Of a DNA stretch of 64,000 bases, positions 18,404-27,583 are shown in pieces. This DNA is from Bacillus sp. UNC41MFS5 (GTDB taxonomy: Bacteria > Bacillota > Bacilli > Bacillales_B > DSM-18226): NCBI RefSeq assembly GCF_000686805.1, contig NZ_KK366017.1, forward strand, positions 806,001-870,000. Reading direction: 5' to 3'. Under the pieces are notes generated by a model. That model had not been told where the DNA came from, did no database searches, and saw nothing but the letters and a program-made list of their open reading frames with translations. The stretch's first letter is position 1. Every line of letters starts with the position of its first letter. A program made the position numbers and the translations under genes.

Positions 18404-18698
18404 TTAGTAGGAGTGATTAATTATTTTTTTCAATCCAATTATTACACCCGGTATCACAAATAACATTGGTAGCCATACTGGACCCCATAACTTTCCCAGA
18501 AATACAAAGTCAGGAGATAATATTAGCACCACCTTAACGAAATTCGCGGTGAAGACAAATGGAAGATATGCATAAGTAATACCATCCCTAACTGAATCAT
18601 GACAGGCGTCCCACATAGTAAAGAAATAAAGACAAGCGAGCAAAGCCTGGTAACGCTATGCTCCATAGAATAGTTTCAATGACCTTCTCTTTATTCAT
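18404..18698 (-). pseudogene. small conserved membrane protein with internal deletion
   Basis: On the minus strand the gene starts MNKEKVIETILWSIALPGF at 18698, then loses its middle and changes frame, continuing CLYFFTMWDA and YLPFVFTANF to LWGPVWLPMLFVIPG, end 18404. I recall the full-length Bacillus protein as having about 60 more residues between these parts (GQLLNRKYIKG type), so this is a deletion plus frameshift. Function of the family unknown. Confidence 0.5.
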
Positions 18699-18707
18699 AA
18701 GCTACAC

Positions 18708-19220
18708 TTACTTTATATTTCTTAAACTTTCACGATCTTCAGCTAAAGGTGGTTGCTCCATCCAACCATATTTTATTAAAAGTTGAGCTCCGTCCTCCGC
18801 ATACAGCCCTATCTCAGCCATGTGCTTTGTAAATTTCATGGCAAGGTCGCTTCTTTGAGAAATAGAAGCACCAGCTGCAAAATAACCAACTGCTGCGGAA
18901 ACCAAAATAACAATATGATTTAACATTAATTTATCAGAATAAGGGGAAACAGTGGAATTTGTAACTTCAGATACCCATGAAGTAGGAGATGTCAATTCAT
19001 CTTTAGCTAGAATAGCACTTAGTTCTCCGAATTGCTTTTCACAAAGTTTTTTTCCTTCTTGGAAATACTTTTGTACTTCTTTTGTTTGGCAACGATACCT
19101 AAGAATATAAGTTCTTAAACTATAAGAAAGATTGTGAATTAATGTACTTAAGCTACCATGAAAATTAACTTCTGTGACATCCGAAAAATGGCAATACTTA
19201 AATAGACGCAGCTCATTCAT
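18708..19220 (-). pseudogene. DUF3231 protein, C-terminal half only
   Basis: 170 residues that match the second half of the complete DUF3231 protein encoded at 27584-28591 (shared SDKLMLNHIV and AEDGAQLLIKYGWMEQPP). Full-length members have two such helical units and ~330 residues. The N-terminal half is missing where the IS110 element begins upstream. A start ATG with GGGGAG exists, so a short product may still be made. Confidence 0.6.
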
Positions 19221-19275
19221 CTTTTTAAAAGGGGAGAGCGTCTGATCTTTGGTGGTTATATATTTGTTTAGTGGA

Positions 19276-20493
19276 TTAGGAAGCCTCTGTTATTGTAACT
19301 GTATAACCTAAGTTTTCTAGTCTTCGAACCGAATGGCGTACAATTGAAACCTGTCTTTGTTTATCGAAGTAGTCTTCGCCTAAGTCTACATACATTTCTT
19401 TTCTAGTTAACAGGTAATATGCGATTCGCAATATCGCATGGGCAACTACTATAGCTGCTCTTTTCTTGCCTTTTCGTCCTGCTGTTCGACGATACAATGC
19501 ACCAAGATAGTTTTTTGAGCCCCTGACTGATTGAGCTGCTTCAGTTAATGCTGATCTTAAATACTTATTTCCTTTTTTAGTTTTAGTTGATTTTCTTTTC
19601 CCAGCACTTTCATTATGTCCAGGTACTAGGGCTGCTCATGAACAAAGATGAGCCGCAGTTGGAAATTGTTTTTTAACATCAGTACCGATTTCAGCTAGGA
19701 TTTGTTCAGCCATTCTTCTGGCGATTCCAGGAATCGAATCCAGTCTTTCAATATCTTCTTCATAAGAGCTAACTCGTTTGGCTATCTCTTGATCTAACAT
19801 TTCAATTTGCTCAGTTAGGAAATCAATGTGAGTTAAAATCGTTTTGAGCATTAATCGTTGATGTGGGTTAACATAGCCCCGAAGTGCTAATTCAAGTTCT
19901 TCTTTTTTCTTTTTCATTGTACGACGAGCGAAGTTTGCTAGTTTCTCAGGATCATCCTCGCCATCGGCTATAGCTCGAAGCATATCCTTTGAGGAAACAC
20001 CCATAATATCAGATACAACTGAACCGAGTTTGATATTAGCTCCTTCTAAAACTTTTTGAACCCGATTATGTTGTCTTGCACGTTCTTCTATAATACTACG
20101 GCGATAACGGACAAGTTCTCGAAGTTCCCTTTGAGTCCGATTTGGAATGAAACTAGTTTTGAGTAAACCATGGCGAAGAAGTTGTGCAATCCATTCGGCA
20201 TCTTTAACGTCGGTCTTACGACCTGGGAGTGCTTTCATATGTTGGGCGTTCACAACTAAAAACTCAATTCCTTCAGATTCTAGTAGATTAACAATAGGTT
20301 TCCAATAAACACTTGTACTTTCCATTGCGACATGGGTGCATTGATTTTCCTTAACCCAGTCTATTAACTTGAGTAGAAAAACTGTTTTTGTAGAAAACGT
20401 TTGAATCTCCTTTCCATCAGGTGTCAAAATACACGCAGTGATATTATCCTTATGAACATCCATACCACATGCTCTTTCAATGATTACATCCAT
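19276..20493 (-). pseudogene. IS110-family transposase interrupted by TGA
   Basis: 406-codon transposase of the DEDD type: GMDVHKDNI (Asp), [10 protein letters not shown] (Glu), [17 protein letters not shown] (Asp, Asp), C-terminal domain with SIPGIARRMAEQI and PGHNESAGKRKSTKTKKGN. A single in-frame TGA at ~19634-19636 replaces the Trp of the usual SWAG/SWAAL motif (HLCS-stop-AALVPG); the frame continues to the natural end. Otherwise well preserved, so inactivation is recent. IS110 recombinases are guided by a bridge RNA from the non-coding end. Confidence 0.85.
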
Positions 20494-20720
20494 TGAAGTT
20501 CTTCCTTTCTAGGCTTGTAAGATTGGAGGCTGGTGCAACAATCAGAATAAGGATTAATCTACCATGAGTGCTTCCCGTAAGGGAGCGACAGTTTGTGATG
20601 CACCATGGTCGTTGGAGTCAGACTAACGGATGGGCTCTAACGCACCAAACTTAAACGACCTTCCTCTCCCAGCCTTAGAACAAGTATGGACGGATTCAAT
20701 ACATTTTCATTCTTTGTGGT
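20494..20720 (-). ncRNA. IS110 non-coding left end, candidate bridge RNA region
   Basis: About 225 bp without coding capacity upstream of the transposase, with internal dyads (for example GATGCACCATGG with the later GGTGCG, and TCCCGTAAGGGA at ~20573). In IS110-group elements this end encodes the bridge RNA (seekRNA) that pairs with donor and target DNA. I infer it from position; loops were not resolved. Confidence 0.4.
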
Positions 20721-20751
20721 GAAGAGCTTTTTTTTAGCGATTCATGGATGG

Positions 20752-20768
20752 CTAACGGGTAGCGTTAG
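20752..20768. repeat. CTAACG/CGTTAG small palindromic repeat, copy 2
   Basis: CTAACG-GGTAG-CGTTAG followed by TTGAAGAAGG; compare 16064-16079. Confidence 0.4.
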
Positions 20769-20797
20769 TTGAAGAAGGATGGTCTACTGAACAAGAA

Positions 20798-20824
20798 AAA
20801 GCCCACTCAATTGAGAAGGGCTTT
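20798..20824. terminator. terminator hairpin
   Basis: AAAGCCC/GGGCTTT stem with A-rich and T-rich flanks. Confidence 0.6.
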
Positions 20825-20844
20825 ATACTTTATTACATCTAAAT

Positions 20845-20873
20845 TGTCCTCAAGTGTCCTCCTATTTGTCCTC
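20845..20873. repeat. three TGTCCTC repeats
   Basis: TGTCCTC occurs at 20845, 20855 and 20867, roughly one helical turn apart. This resembles tandem arm-type sites next to a (now lost) integrase; no integrase is found beside it. Confidence 0.35.
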
Positions 20874-20958
20874 CGATGTTTTATATCATATTTAAAATAT
20901 TTAAGTTAAATCTCCTGAAAATGTTGATCTAAAGCCTTTTTGAATATATTATTTCTTT

Positions 20959-21122
20959 CTATTTTATATGAAAATGAATGATCAACATTATGTAATTGGA
21001 ATAGCATTTGTCATTTAAGAAGAAAGTGGTATCTGCTTGATATTCCTCTACCAAAGTTATGTACTGTTGAAGCCTTCTTATCTCAGCTTGCGTCTTGGAA
21101 CAGTTATTAGTTTTGTTGCCAT
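20959..21122 (-). pseudogene. remnant of small conserved Bacillus protein
   Basis: A minus-strand start (MATK...) with GGAGGTG upstream is followed, after a frameshift, by AEIRRLQQYITLVEEYQADT, similar to short Bacillus proteins of unknown function. The rest is lost; ends at TAG 20959-20961. Confidence 0.35.
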
Positions 21123-21358
21123 AAATTCACCTCCTTATTAGGGAATTTTCGACACGTTTCATTTTATTCCTTTCGACAACTTTATGAACGAAAAGCTCCT
21201 TTTAATTGATTTTCTCGAAAATTTCCATCAAGTATAAAATATATGCCAAAATACCTAGAGGAGTTATTTAGAAAAAATCGAATTAATTTAGTTGGAAAAA
21301 AATGATAGTTTCCAAGAAGAGACTATATTTTTAAAATACCTTAAGAGGGGGATTAGAA

Positions 21359-23704
21359 ATGAGAAAAAAACTAATGTACATGCTATTAATAATTGTATGT
21401 ATCCTGGGTGTATCAAACGGTCCTGTAAACGCCGCTGCACCAACCAAAGCCAAAGCAGATGTGGTGAAGGGGACGATTAAAGAGCACGGCCAACCGTTAA
21501 AGAATACCCAAGTTATGATTAAGGAACAAGGAACGTTAAAGTGGATTCAGACGATTACAGACACAAACGGAGCCTTTAAAACAAAGTTGGCTGACGGTAC
21601 ATATATGGTAAAAGGGATCAAGGACAAAAGTAATTCCTGGTATAGTACAAACCAAAGTTTTGTCGTAAGTAAAGGTAAAATTCAAGGCTCAACCGGAGGG
21701 GAAATCAACCTTTCCAAAACGAAAAAGGGAAAAACTCCTTCAGAAACATCAGGTAACTTCAACGGTGTTTTAAAGGAAGGAAAAAAGGGCTTAAAAGCAG
21801 ATTTAATTATCTCAAAATATAATGAATATCAAGAAGATATTTATACAGTATTCTCAAAAGGCAATGGAAGCTTTACAGCTTCATTACCAGATGGGCAATA
21901 TTTCCTATTTGACATAGAAGTGGATCATGGATCTTATCGCTATCAGTTAGCATTCACAGTCAATGATGGCAAGGTATATGTTGGAGATGAACAGCAAACG
22001 AGTATATCCATCACCATCCCTGTCAACAAAATAGCAGGGAAGGCAGCAGACTCTACTACTCCATTAACTGAGGCTACGATTCTTGTAGAAAAACGCCTGG
22101 AAGATGATATTCAATTTATTCAAAGTGTGTTAACAAACAAAAAAGGGGAATTTTCGTTAAGGGAATTAGCTGATGGAACCTATAGCATTAGTGTTTATCA
22201 CCCAACCTATATTTCAGTAGATCCTATCACCGTTGAAATCGTAGATGGAGCTATTTATATCGATGGGAAGAAGACTTCATTACTTACCATTACTGTTCCC
22301 GATATTAACGTAAAAGGAACAGTCTCTGATGGTGTGCAGTCCCTGACGAATGCGTATGTCAATTTTGAATGGCAGAAGTCCGAGACAGATTTTTATATGT
22401 TCGGGACACCTGTTGACGCAAATGGGAACTTTGAGTATCGATTCCCGGACGGCCAGTATACGATTACGACTATTGATGAACAAAACCGATTTAATAGGGT
22501 TGACATTCCATTTGAAATACGTGATGGAAAACTCCTTCGAAATGGAGAACCAGCTTCAACTTTAGACATTAACCTGCCGCCTGTTTCCTTCCAAGGGAAG
22601 CTTGTTGAATCAGGGAATGCCCTTCAAGGTGCGATTAATGTTGAAAAAATTTCTGAAGACGGAACTACAGAGTACAATGATGGCGTAACAGATGAAAATG
22701 GAATCTACTCGATGCGCTTAAAGGATGGCAGCTATCAAATCACGAACGCATTTCTATTTGATGAAGGCGAAAACCTTCAATTCAATAAGAAGTTTGATAT
22801 TGTTAACGGCAAGCTAATCATCGATGGTAATGAGCAATCCTTACTAGAGTTGCAGATTCCGCCAGTTACTGTGCATGGAAGAGTGAAAGATGGAGATGCT
22901 GCTGTTTCATATGGCTTCATGTGGATTAGTTCATCAGACGGAAGTTACTCTGATGGGAAGAGCCTGAACGCGGACGGAACCTTCTCCCTGCGTTTAGCAG
23001 ATGGGGATTATTTAGTAAAAGAAATTAGTTTAGATGATGGAACCGCTGCGTCTATGGATTTCGCTTTTTCAGTTGTGGACGGGAAGACATATGTGAATGG
23101 TCAGGTAACGGATTTGCTTGAGGTTACTGTACCTGCGGTCACGGTGACAGGAACGTTAACGGAAAATGGAAATCCGATCATGGGGAACATGTACATCATG
23201 GAAACTGGCGATGCAGATAATCCTGTCCAAGCGGGGGGCTTAACCACTGAGGATGGCAGATTCCAATTCCGCCTGCCAGATGGCACATACAAAGTCTATG
23301 ATATCTATCTTAATGATGGCACAGCTTACAGTCCTGGCACAGAGTTCACTATCGAATCAGGACAATTATATGTAAATGGTGAACAAGCGGAGCAGCTTGA
23401 CATTGCCGTTGCCCCTGTAACCTTATCAGGTACTGTGTATAATGGAGAAAACCTTGTTACCGATGGTTACGTTGCAATCACTTCTTTGGATGGAAGCTGG
23501 ACAGCCGGTTATCCTAGCTGGATTCAAAACGGCCTTTATCAAGGTCGCCTGCCGGATGGGCAATACGAGATTTCAGCAGTGGAAGATTTCCAAAATGGTA
23601 CTTATTACTTAAATAAACAGTTTACTATCTCAAATGGGAAACTTTTTGTAGATGGCAATGAAGTAAGTTCATTAGATCTAAACCTGGCCGATGGCTGGCA
23701 ATAA
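21359..23704 (+). CDS. secreted protein of eight tandem beta-sandwich repeats
   Basis: 781 residues with a signal peptide (RKK, hydrophobic core LMYMLLIIVCILGV, likely cleavage after VNA ~26). The mature part is about eight consecutive ~90-residue units, each with V.G.V..G..., a central D.NG.F..RLPDG.Y and a closing DGK.YV.G...LD...P. This looks like carboxypeptidase-regulatory/CnaB-type transthyretin-fold repeats. No sortase motif, transmembrane anchor or catalytic domain, so it is released or bound non-covalently; adhesion or matrix role is a guess. AGGGGGA 7 nt before ATG 21359. An overlapping frame at 21292 is spurious. Confidence 0.8.
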   Translation: MRKKLMYMLLIIVCILGVSNGPVNAAAPTKAKADVVKGTIKEHGQPLKNTQVMIKEQGTLKWIQTITDTNGAFKTKLADGTYMVKGIKDKSNSWYSTNQSFVVSKGKIQGSTGGEINLSKTKKGKTPSETSGNFNGVLKEGKKGLKADLIISKYNEYQEDIYTVFSKGNGSFTASLPDGQYFLFDIEVDHGSYRYQLAFTVNDGKVYVGDEQQTSISITIPVNKIAGKAADSTTPLTEATILVEKRLEDDIQFIQSVLTNKKGEFSLRELADGTYSISVYHPTYISVDPITVEIVDGAIYIDGKKTSLLTITVPDINVKGTVSDGVQSLTNAYVNFEWQKSETDFYMFGTPVDANGNFEYRFPDGQYTITTIDEQNRFNRVDIPFEIRDGKLLRNGEPASTLDINLPPVSFQGKLVESGNALQGAINVEKISEDGTTEYNDGVTDENGIYSMRLKDGSYQITNAFLFDEGENLQFNKKFDIVNGKLIIDGNEQSLLELQIPPVTVHGRVKDGDAAVSYGFMWISSSDGSYSDGKSLNADGTFSLRLADGDYLVKEISLDDGTAASMDFAFSVVDGKTYVNGQVTDLLEVTVPAVTVTGTLTENGNPIMGNMYIMETGDADNPVQAGGLTTEDGRFQFRLPDGTYKVYDIYLNDGTAYSPGTEFTIESGQLYVNGEQAEQLDIAVAPVTLSGTVYNGENLVTDGYVAITSLDGSWTAGYPSWIQNGLYQGRLPDGQYEISAVEDFQNGTYYLNKQFTISNGKLFVDGNEVSSLDLNLADGWQ

Positions 23705-23739
23705 ACCACTTCGATGTGGGTTTTGTCCTCAATAGCGCG

Positions 23740-23938
23740 ATTCATGCATTCTTCAGGCGAAGGGAAGTGGTAGAAAATATTGAAAAATCCGCAGCAGGTA
23801 ACAAACAGTCAAGAGCAGAAATGCATTATGCCAAAGCCATTGCCGGCATGGCCTTTTCCAACGGATTTTTAGGAATTGTCCACAACTTAGCCCATAAGAG
23901 TGGAGCCATTTTTAAAATTCCGCACGGTATTGATTTCC
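23740..23938 (+). pseudogene. iron-containing alcohol dehydrogenase fragment
   Basis: Reads ...VVENIEKSAAGNKQSRAEMHYAKAIAGMAFSNGFLGIVHNLAHKSGAIFKIPHG, the iron-binding region of Fe-dependent alcohol dehydrogenases (His residues of the HNLAHK and IPHG motifs). Nothing upstream or downstream of this piece remains; it joins directly to a histidine kinase fragment. Confidence 0.7.
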
Positions 23939-23939
23939 T

Positions 23940-24294
23940 TTCTCGAGCCCGAAGCCTTATTGAAAAATGTACGAATTAAATATGAATTTCCTTCAGAGGA
24001 TATCGTTTTTACCGGGGAAAAAATCAGTTAAAACAGGTTTTTATAAATTTAATTAAAAATTCCATAGAGGCGATGCCAACTGGTGGTAATATCTATGTTT
24101 CCATTGATTCGACTGCTCATCATATTTTAATTAAAATCAAGGATGAAGGGGTAGGAATAGGGGAGGAACAGGTTAAAAGATTGGGGGAACCTTTTTTCAC
24201 TACCAAACATAATGGAAATGGATTAGGCCTTATGGTCAGCTATAAAATTATTCAGAACCATAAGGGAAATGTTAAAAGTAAACTAAATCAATGA
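23940..24294 (+). pseudogene. sensor histidine kinase C-terminal fragment, frameshifted
   Basis: After the alcohol dehydrogenase fragment the sequence reads EALLKNVRIKYEFPSEDIVF then, with a one-base shift in the A run at 24018-24023, NQLKQVFINLIKNSIEAMP (N box), DEGVGIGEE (G1), EPFFTTKHNGNGLGLMV (F and G2 boxes). This is the ATPase domain of a sporulation-kinase-like sensor kinase. The dimerisation and sensor parts are absent. Confidence 0.7.
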
Positions 24295-24470
24295 ACCTCT
24301 TTTATAAATCACATTTAATAAAAAAACAAAAAAGAAGCCTTTAATCTTTGATGCTAAGGTATAAATCAAACATTTGAAAAGCCCTCATATTCTTTAAATT
24401 TGAGGAGTAAAGATTTATTTAACATATTATGTGGGAAAACTATCCTATACTGACTTTGAGGAGTGAGAGG

Positions 24471-24734
24471 ATGTTCGTGAAAGGGAACATTATTGCAGGT
24501 GAATTTGATTCGACTATCAATGAATTTTCCTTACAGAAAGTTAAGAATTTCGAAACAGAGTCGGTCCTTAATGAAGACCAGTTAAATAATATTTATCATT
24601 ATTTAAAAAAACATCAGCATGAAGAGGATGGACAAATTATTACTTTATACGATCAAATGCTTGTACGCTTAGCACAGAATGAAGTTAACCAGTTAATTGT
24701 TGATTTAGAGAAAGTAATGTCCTTGTATCACTGA
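24471..24734 (+). CDS. small hypothetical protein
   Basis: 87 residues from ATG 24471, which follows GAGGAGTGAGAGG. Acidic, helical, with ...LNEDQLNNIYHYLKKHQHEED. No family recognised and no membrane segment. A strong bidirectional terminator follows, shared with the convergent SDR gene. Confidence 0.55.
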   Translation: MFVKGNIIAGEFDSTINEFSLQKVKNFETESVLNEDQLNNIYHYLKKHQHEEDGQIITLYDQMLVRLAQNEVNQLIVDLEKVMSLYH

Positions 24735-24764
24735 TACATATAAGAGTATTTTGTACGAACTAAA

Positions 24765-24795
24765 GAAGCAGACCCCACTGGATCTGCTTCGTTTT
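24765..24795. terminator. bidirectional terminator
   Basis: GAAGCAGA/TCTGCTTC stem with GTTTTA behind, between convergent genes. Confidence 0.7.
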
Positions 24796-25513
24796 ATGAT
24801 GGATTTGTTGACCATAATCCAGCTGTTTTAACGAATACTCTTGGATTAAATTTTAAACTAGCCACGACTAATTCTGCAAGGTCTTCTGGGTGCATCACGT
24901 TTTCTTCATTGCCTTTAACAAGATTTGTATCAATGGCTAAATCTGTAACGACCGTACTTGGTGTTAAAGCAGTAACACGGACATTATGTTTTCTTACTTC
25001 TAGCATAAGTGATTCTGTTAGCCCTAAAACAGCGAATTTAGAAGCACTGTAAGCACTTGTAACAGGAGCACCTTTTTGGCCAGCAGATGAAGAGATATTG
25101 ATGATATCTCCTGATTTTCTTTCGATCATTCCTGGTAATACTGCTCTTGTTACATTATACACACCCATTAAATTGACTTGGATGATTTTTTCCCATTCTT
25201 CTGGTGTTAAATCAAGGAATCCACCAAATTTAGCAACACCTGCATTGTTGATTAGGATATCAATTGGACCTAAGTCTGATTTGATATGTTCAACAGCATG
25301 AGTAACGGATTCAAGATCGGTAACATCTGCTGTTGCTGCAGAAACCTTTACATCAAATTGTGCTAGTTCAGCAGCTACCTTTTCTAGATTAGACATATTT
25401 AAGCCGATTAGGCCTAAATGAACGCCTTCTTTTGCTAAGGCGATAGCAGTAGCACGTCCAATGCCTCTTCCTGCGCCAGTAACTATTGCAGTTTTTCCAT
25501 TTAAAGAAATCAT
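24794..25513 (-). CDS. short-chain dehydrogenase/reductase, FabG-like
   Basis: 239 residues, classical [11 protein letters not shown] (12-19) cofactor loop, NNAG (~89-92), catalytic Ser in NISSSAGQ (~140), YSASK (~154-158). Annotated in relatives as 3-ketoacyl-ACP reductase, but the real substrate is not shown. It lies 115 bp downstream of hxlB on the same strand; with its own AGGAG ribosome site it may be transcribed with hxlAB or alone. Confidence 0.85.
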   Translation of the reverse strand: MISLNGKTAIVTGAGRGIGRATAIALAKEGVHLGLIGLNMSNLEKVAAELAQFDVKVSAATADVTDLESVTHAVEHIKSDLGPIDILINNAGVAKFGGFLDLTPEEWEKIIQVNLMGVYNVTRAVLPGMIERKSGDIINISSSAGQKGAPVTSAYSASKFAVLGLTESLMLEVRKHNVRVTALTPSTVVTDLAIDTNLVKGNEENVMHPEDLAELVVASLKFNPRVFVKTAGLWSTNPS

Positions 25514-25628
25514 TTTATCACTCCTAAAATTATTACAAATTGAAGTAGTTCATTCTAACAGAAAGACCGCAATCTTGCATGGAAACAGCTTGCGGTCCTT
25601 CCTATTTAGAACTCGAGGAATAATATAT

Positions 25629-26186
25629 TTATTCTAAGTTGGCGTGTCTACCGTACATTTTATTGGTATCCAAACCTTTTTTCTCCATGAACCGAAGAAT
25701 CACAGCGTCGTAAAATAGTAAAAGTGTTTGCTCAAATAATGAGCCCATTGGTTGAATCGTCTTAAAATCACTCTCCGACTGATCTTTAGGTGAGCCAGGC
25801 AACTTAATTGTGATATCCGCTAATTGTCCAATAGTGGACTCAGGGAAAATGGTTACAGCTGCAATCGTCCCACCGATGCTTTTTGCTTTCTCAGCCATGG
25901 AAACTAAACCTTTTGTTTCTCCTGAACCTGATCCAATGATTAAGATGTCATCTTTTTCAAAGTTAGGGGTTACTGTTTCGCCAATCACATAGGCATCTAT
26001 CCCCATGTGCATCATTCGCATGGCGAATGATTTGGCCATAAATCCAGATCTACCTGCGCCTGCAACAAAGATTTTTTTTGATTCAAGAATCCCATTTACT
26101 AATTTTTCAACTTCATCATCCGAAATTAAATCTACGGAGCGATTTAACTCTTTTATGATTTCAGCTAGGTATTGAGTTGTATTCAT
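25629..26186 (-). CDS. hxlB: 6-phospho-3-hexuloisomerase
   Basis: 185 residues, the size of B. subtilis HxlB. SIS domain with FVAGAGRSGFMAKSFAMRMMHMG and the GSGSGET loop. Isomerises D-arabino-3-hexulose 6-phosphate to fructose 6-phosphate in the ribulose monophosphate pathway of formaldehyde fixation. Starts 8 nt after hxlA ends, with AAGGG inside the hxlA tail, so the two are one operon. Confidence 0.93.
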   Translation of the reverse strand: MNTTQYLAEIIKELNRSVDLISDDEVEKLVNGILESKKIFVAGAGRSGFMAKSFAMRMMHMGIDAYVIGETVTPNFEKDDILIIGSGSGETKGLVSMAEKAKSIGGTIAAVTIFPESTIGQLADITIKLPGSPKDQSESDFKTIQPMGSLFEQTLLLFYDAVILRFMEKKGLDTNKMYGRHANLE

Positions 26187-26194
26187 GATCTGAA

Positions 26195-26827
26195 TTACCC
26201 TTGATTAATCATTTGTTGCATTTTGGCAGCAGCAGCTTTTATATCAGCTTGTCCAGTTATCCCGCCACCTACAATGACAAGGTCTGGTTGTACTTTAATG
26301 ACTTCTGGAAGTGTGTCTAATTTAATACCACCTGCGATTGCAGTTTTAGCATTTTTTACAACACTTTTAATAGTTTGTAAATCTTCAAATGAGTTCTTTC
26401 CAACAGCTTGTAGATCGTAGCCAGTGTGCACACAAATATAATCAACACCCATAGCGTCCACTTCTTTTGCACGTCCAGCAAGATCTTTTACAGCAATCAT
26501 ATCAACAAGGATTTTTTTGCCTTGTTTTTTCGCTTCTTCAACAGCACCTTTAATAGACATATCTTCAGCAGTTCCAAGAATTGTGACGATATCTGCACCT
26601 GCTTCAGAAGCTTTCATTACTTCATAACCAGCTGCATCCATGATTTTTAGGTCTGCTAATACCTTTAAGTTAGGGAATGCTTTTTTAACTGCTTTTACAG
26701 CATGAAGACCTTCGTTAATTACAACCGGTGTACCGATTTCAACGATATCAATATGTTCCTCTACTTCTTTTACCAGCTCAATTGCTTCTGGGATATTGAC
26801 TAAATCTAATGCTAATTGTAATTCCAT
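26195..26827 (-). CDS. hxlA: 3-hexulose-6-phosphate synthase
   Basis: 210 residues. Orotidine-5-phosphate-decarboxylase-type barrel: LADLKIMDAAGYE (active-site D.K..D), VDMIAVKD, CVHTGYDLQA, IAGGI and VVGGGITG phosphate-binding loops. Condenses formaldehyde with ribulose 5-phosphate, so it detoxifies or assimilates formaldehyde. First gene of hxlAB; an operator-like element that also lies between the yhfP-type gene and hxlR is found ~175 bp upstream (27002-27046), with TATACT 21 nt closer to the gene. Confidence 0.95.
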   Translation of the reverse strand: MELQLALDLVNIPEAIELVKEVEEHIDIVEIGTPVVINEGLHAVKAVKKAFPNLKVLADLKIMDAAGYEVMKASEAGADIVTILGTAEDMSIKGAVEEAKKQGKKILVDMIAVKDLAGRAKEVDAMGVDYICVHTGYDLQAVGKNSFEDLQTIKSVVKNAKTAIAGGIKLDTLPEVIKVQPDLVIVGGGITGQADIKAAAAKMQQMINQG

Positions 26828-26976
26828 CTATATTCACTCCTATAATTTTTTTATTGTTGTACAGTGATAATATCTCCAAAGGGTAATAATACTTTTACAG
26901 TAATATTATCCTTATAGTGCATTATCTGTACCTGCCAGCAATAAGGGATATCATGTTCTCTCGCTGAACAATTGCA

Positions 26977-27046
26977 AGTATACAACGTATATAACAACAA
27001 TAAAAGTACGCACTTTTATTTTACATAGTGTTAAAAAGTATACTAT
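26977..27046 (-). promoter_or_regulatory. probable HxlR operator and promoter of hxlAB
   Basis: 27002-27046 contains AAGTACGCACTTTTATTTTA, then ATAGTG and AAAAAGTATACT. The same element is at 30427-30468 and, reversed, at 27286-27325. On the minus strand exactly 21 nt separate its edge from TATACT (about 26977-26982), a good -10, while the -35 position is poor (TTTTAT), as expected for an activator-dependent promoter. Confidence 0.65.
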
Positions 27047-27191
27047 AAGACAAACCGCTTATATAGTCTTACTATTAACTTTAAAAGAAACAATACACCA
27101 TTCCGCATGGCCTATCCGGTTTAGATAGCTCGCTTATTACGCCAAAAGCTTCAACACATAAAGAATAATGTTCTCAACAAATTTATTAGTG

Positions 27192-27224
27192 GCCAGGGAG
27201 AGGATGCTCACCCTGGCTTTTTAA
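27192..27224 (+). terminator. terminator hairpin
   Basis: GCCAGGG/CCCTGGC stem followed by TTTTT. No gene on the plus strand directly precedes it; it may be left from a lost gene or act on a short transcript. Confidence 0.5.
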
Positions 27225-27285
27225 TTTATTTAACACAAAAATAGATGAGTTTATTTCCTTTAGTATACATTTTGTTATTATGTTA

Positions 27286-27348
27286 TTTTTTTATCACTAT
27301 TTAAATAAAAAGTGCGTACTTCCATTTAAAAAATGTAGGTATTATACT
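27286..27348 (+). promoter_or_regulatory. third HxlR-type operator and promoter, facing DUF3231-rpiA
   Basis: Reverse complement of 27286-27325 reads AAGTACGCACTTTTTATTTA then ATAGTG, matching the hxlA and yhfP-side elements. Read on the plus strand, GTACTT is followed after exactly 21 nt by TATACT (27343-27348), the same geometry as at hxlA. The predicted transcript starts at ~27355 and runs towards 27584. Confidence 0.6.
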
Positions 27349-27353
27349 TACAA

Positions 27354-27399
27354 AAGTTAAATAGGGAATCTCAAACGGTATGAATTCCCTATTTAACTT
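27354..27399 (+). promoter_or_regulatory. perfect 16-bp stem at the predicted 5' end of the DUF3231 transcript
   Basis: AAGTTAAATAGGGAAT pairs with ATTCCCTATTTAACTT around a 14-nt loop. It begins within one or two bases of the predicted start site. Behind it is CTGCTTCTATTTTTG, a poor U tract, so it may be a partial terminator, a 5' stabilising stem or a short RNA. Confidence 0.5.
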
Positions 27400-27583
27400 C
27401 TGCTTCTATTTTTGTAATGCATCTTCCTATCAGGAAAATATGTTTAACTTTTCCAATCATATAAGATTCCCTAATAAACATGAGTAAGAAAACGATAATA
27501 TATTTATCTTGCCAAGAACATTTTACAAATTTTATTAATGTAGATGGTTATCCTAATCTGTAATAACTAGGAGGGATAATAAA

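Noticed and set aside
19634..19636. TGA in the IS110 transposase read as selenocysteine because selC is nearby
   Set aside because: The homologous position is Trp, not Cys or Sec, and no SECIS-like hairpin was seen; a plain nonsense mutation is simpler.
21292..21480. Open frame overlapping the start of the secreted protein
   Set aside because: Wrong frame to the signal peptide, no family, and its start has no better ribosome site.
27192..27224. Terminator hairpin as part of the HxlR operator system
   Set aside because: Its sequence is unrelated to the three operators and its position relative to the promoters differs; probably left from a lost gene.
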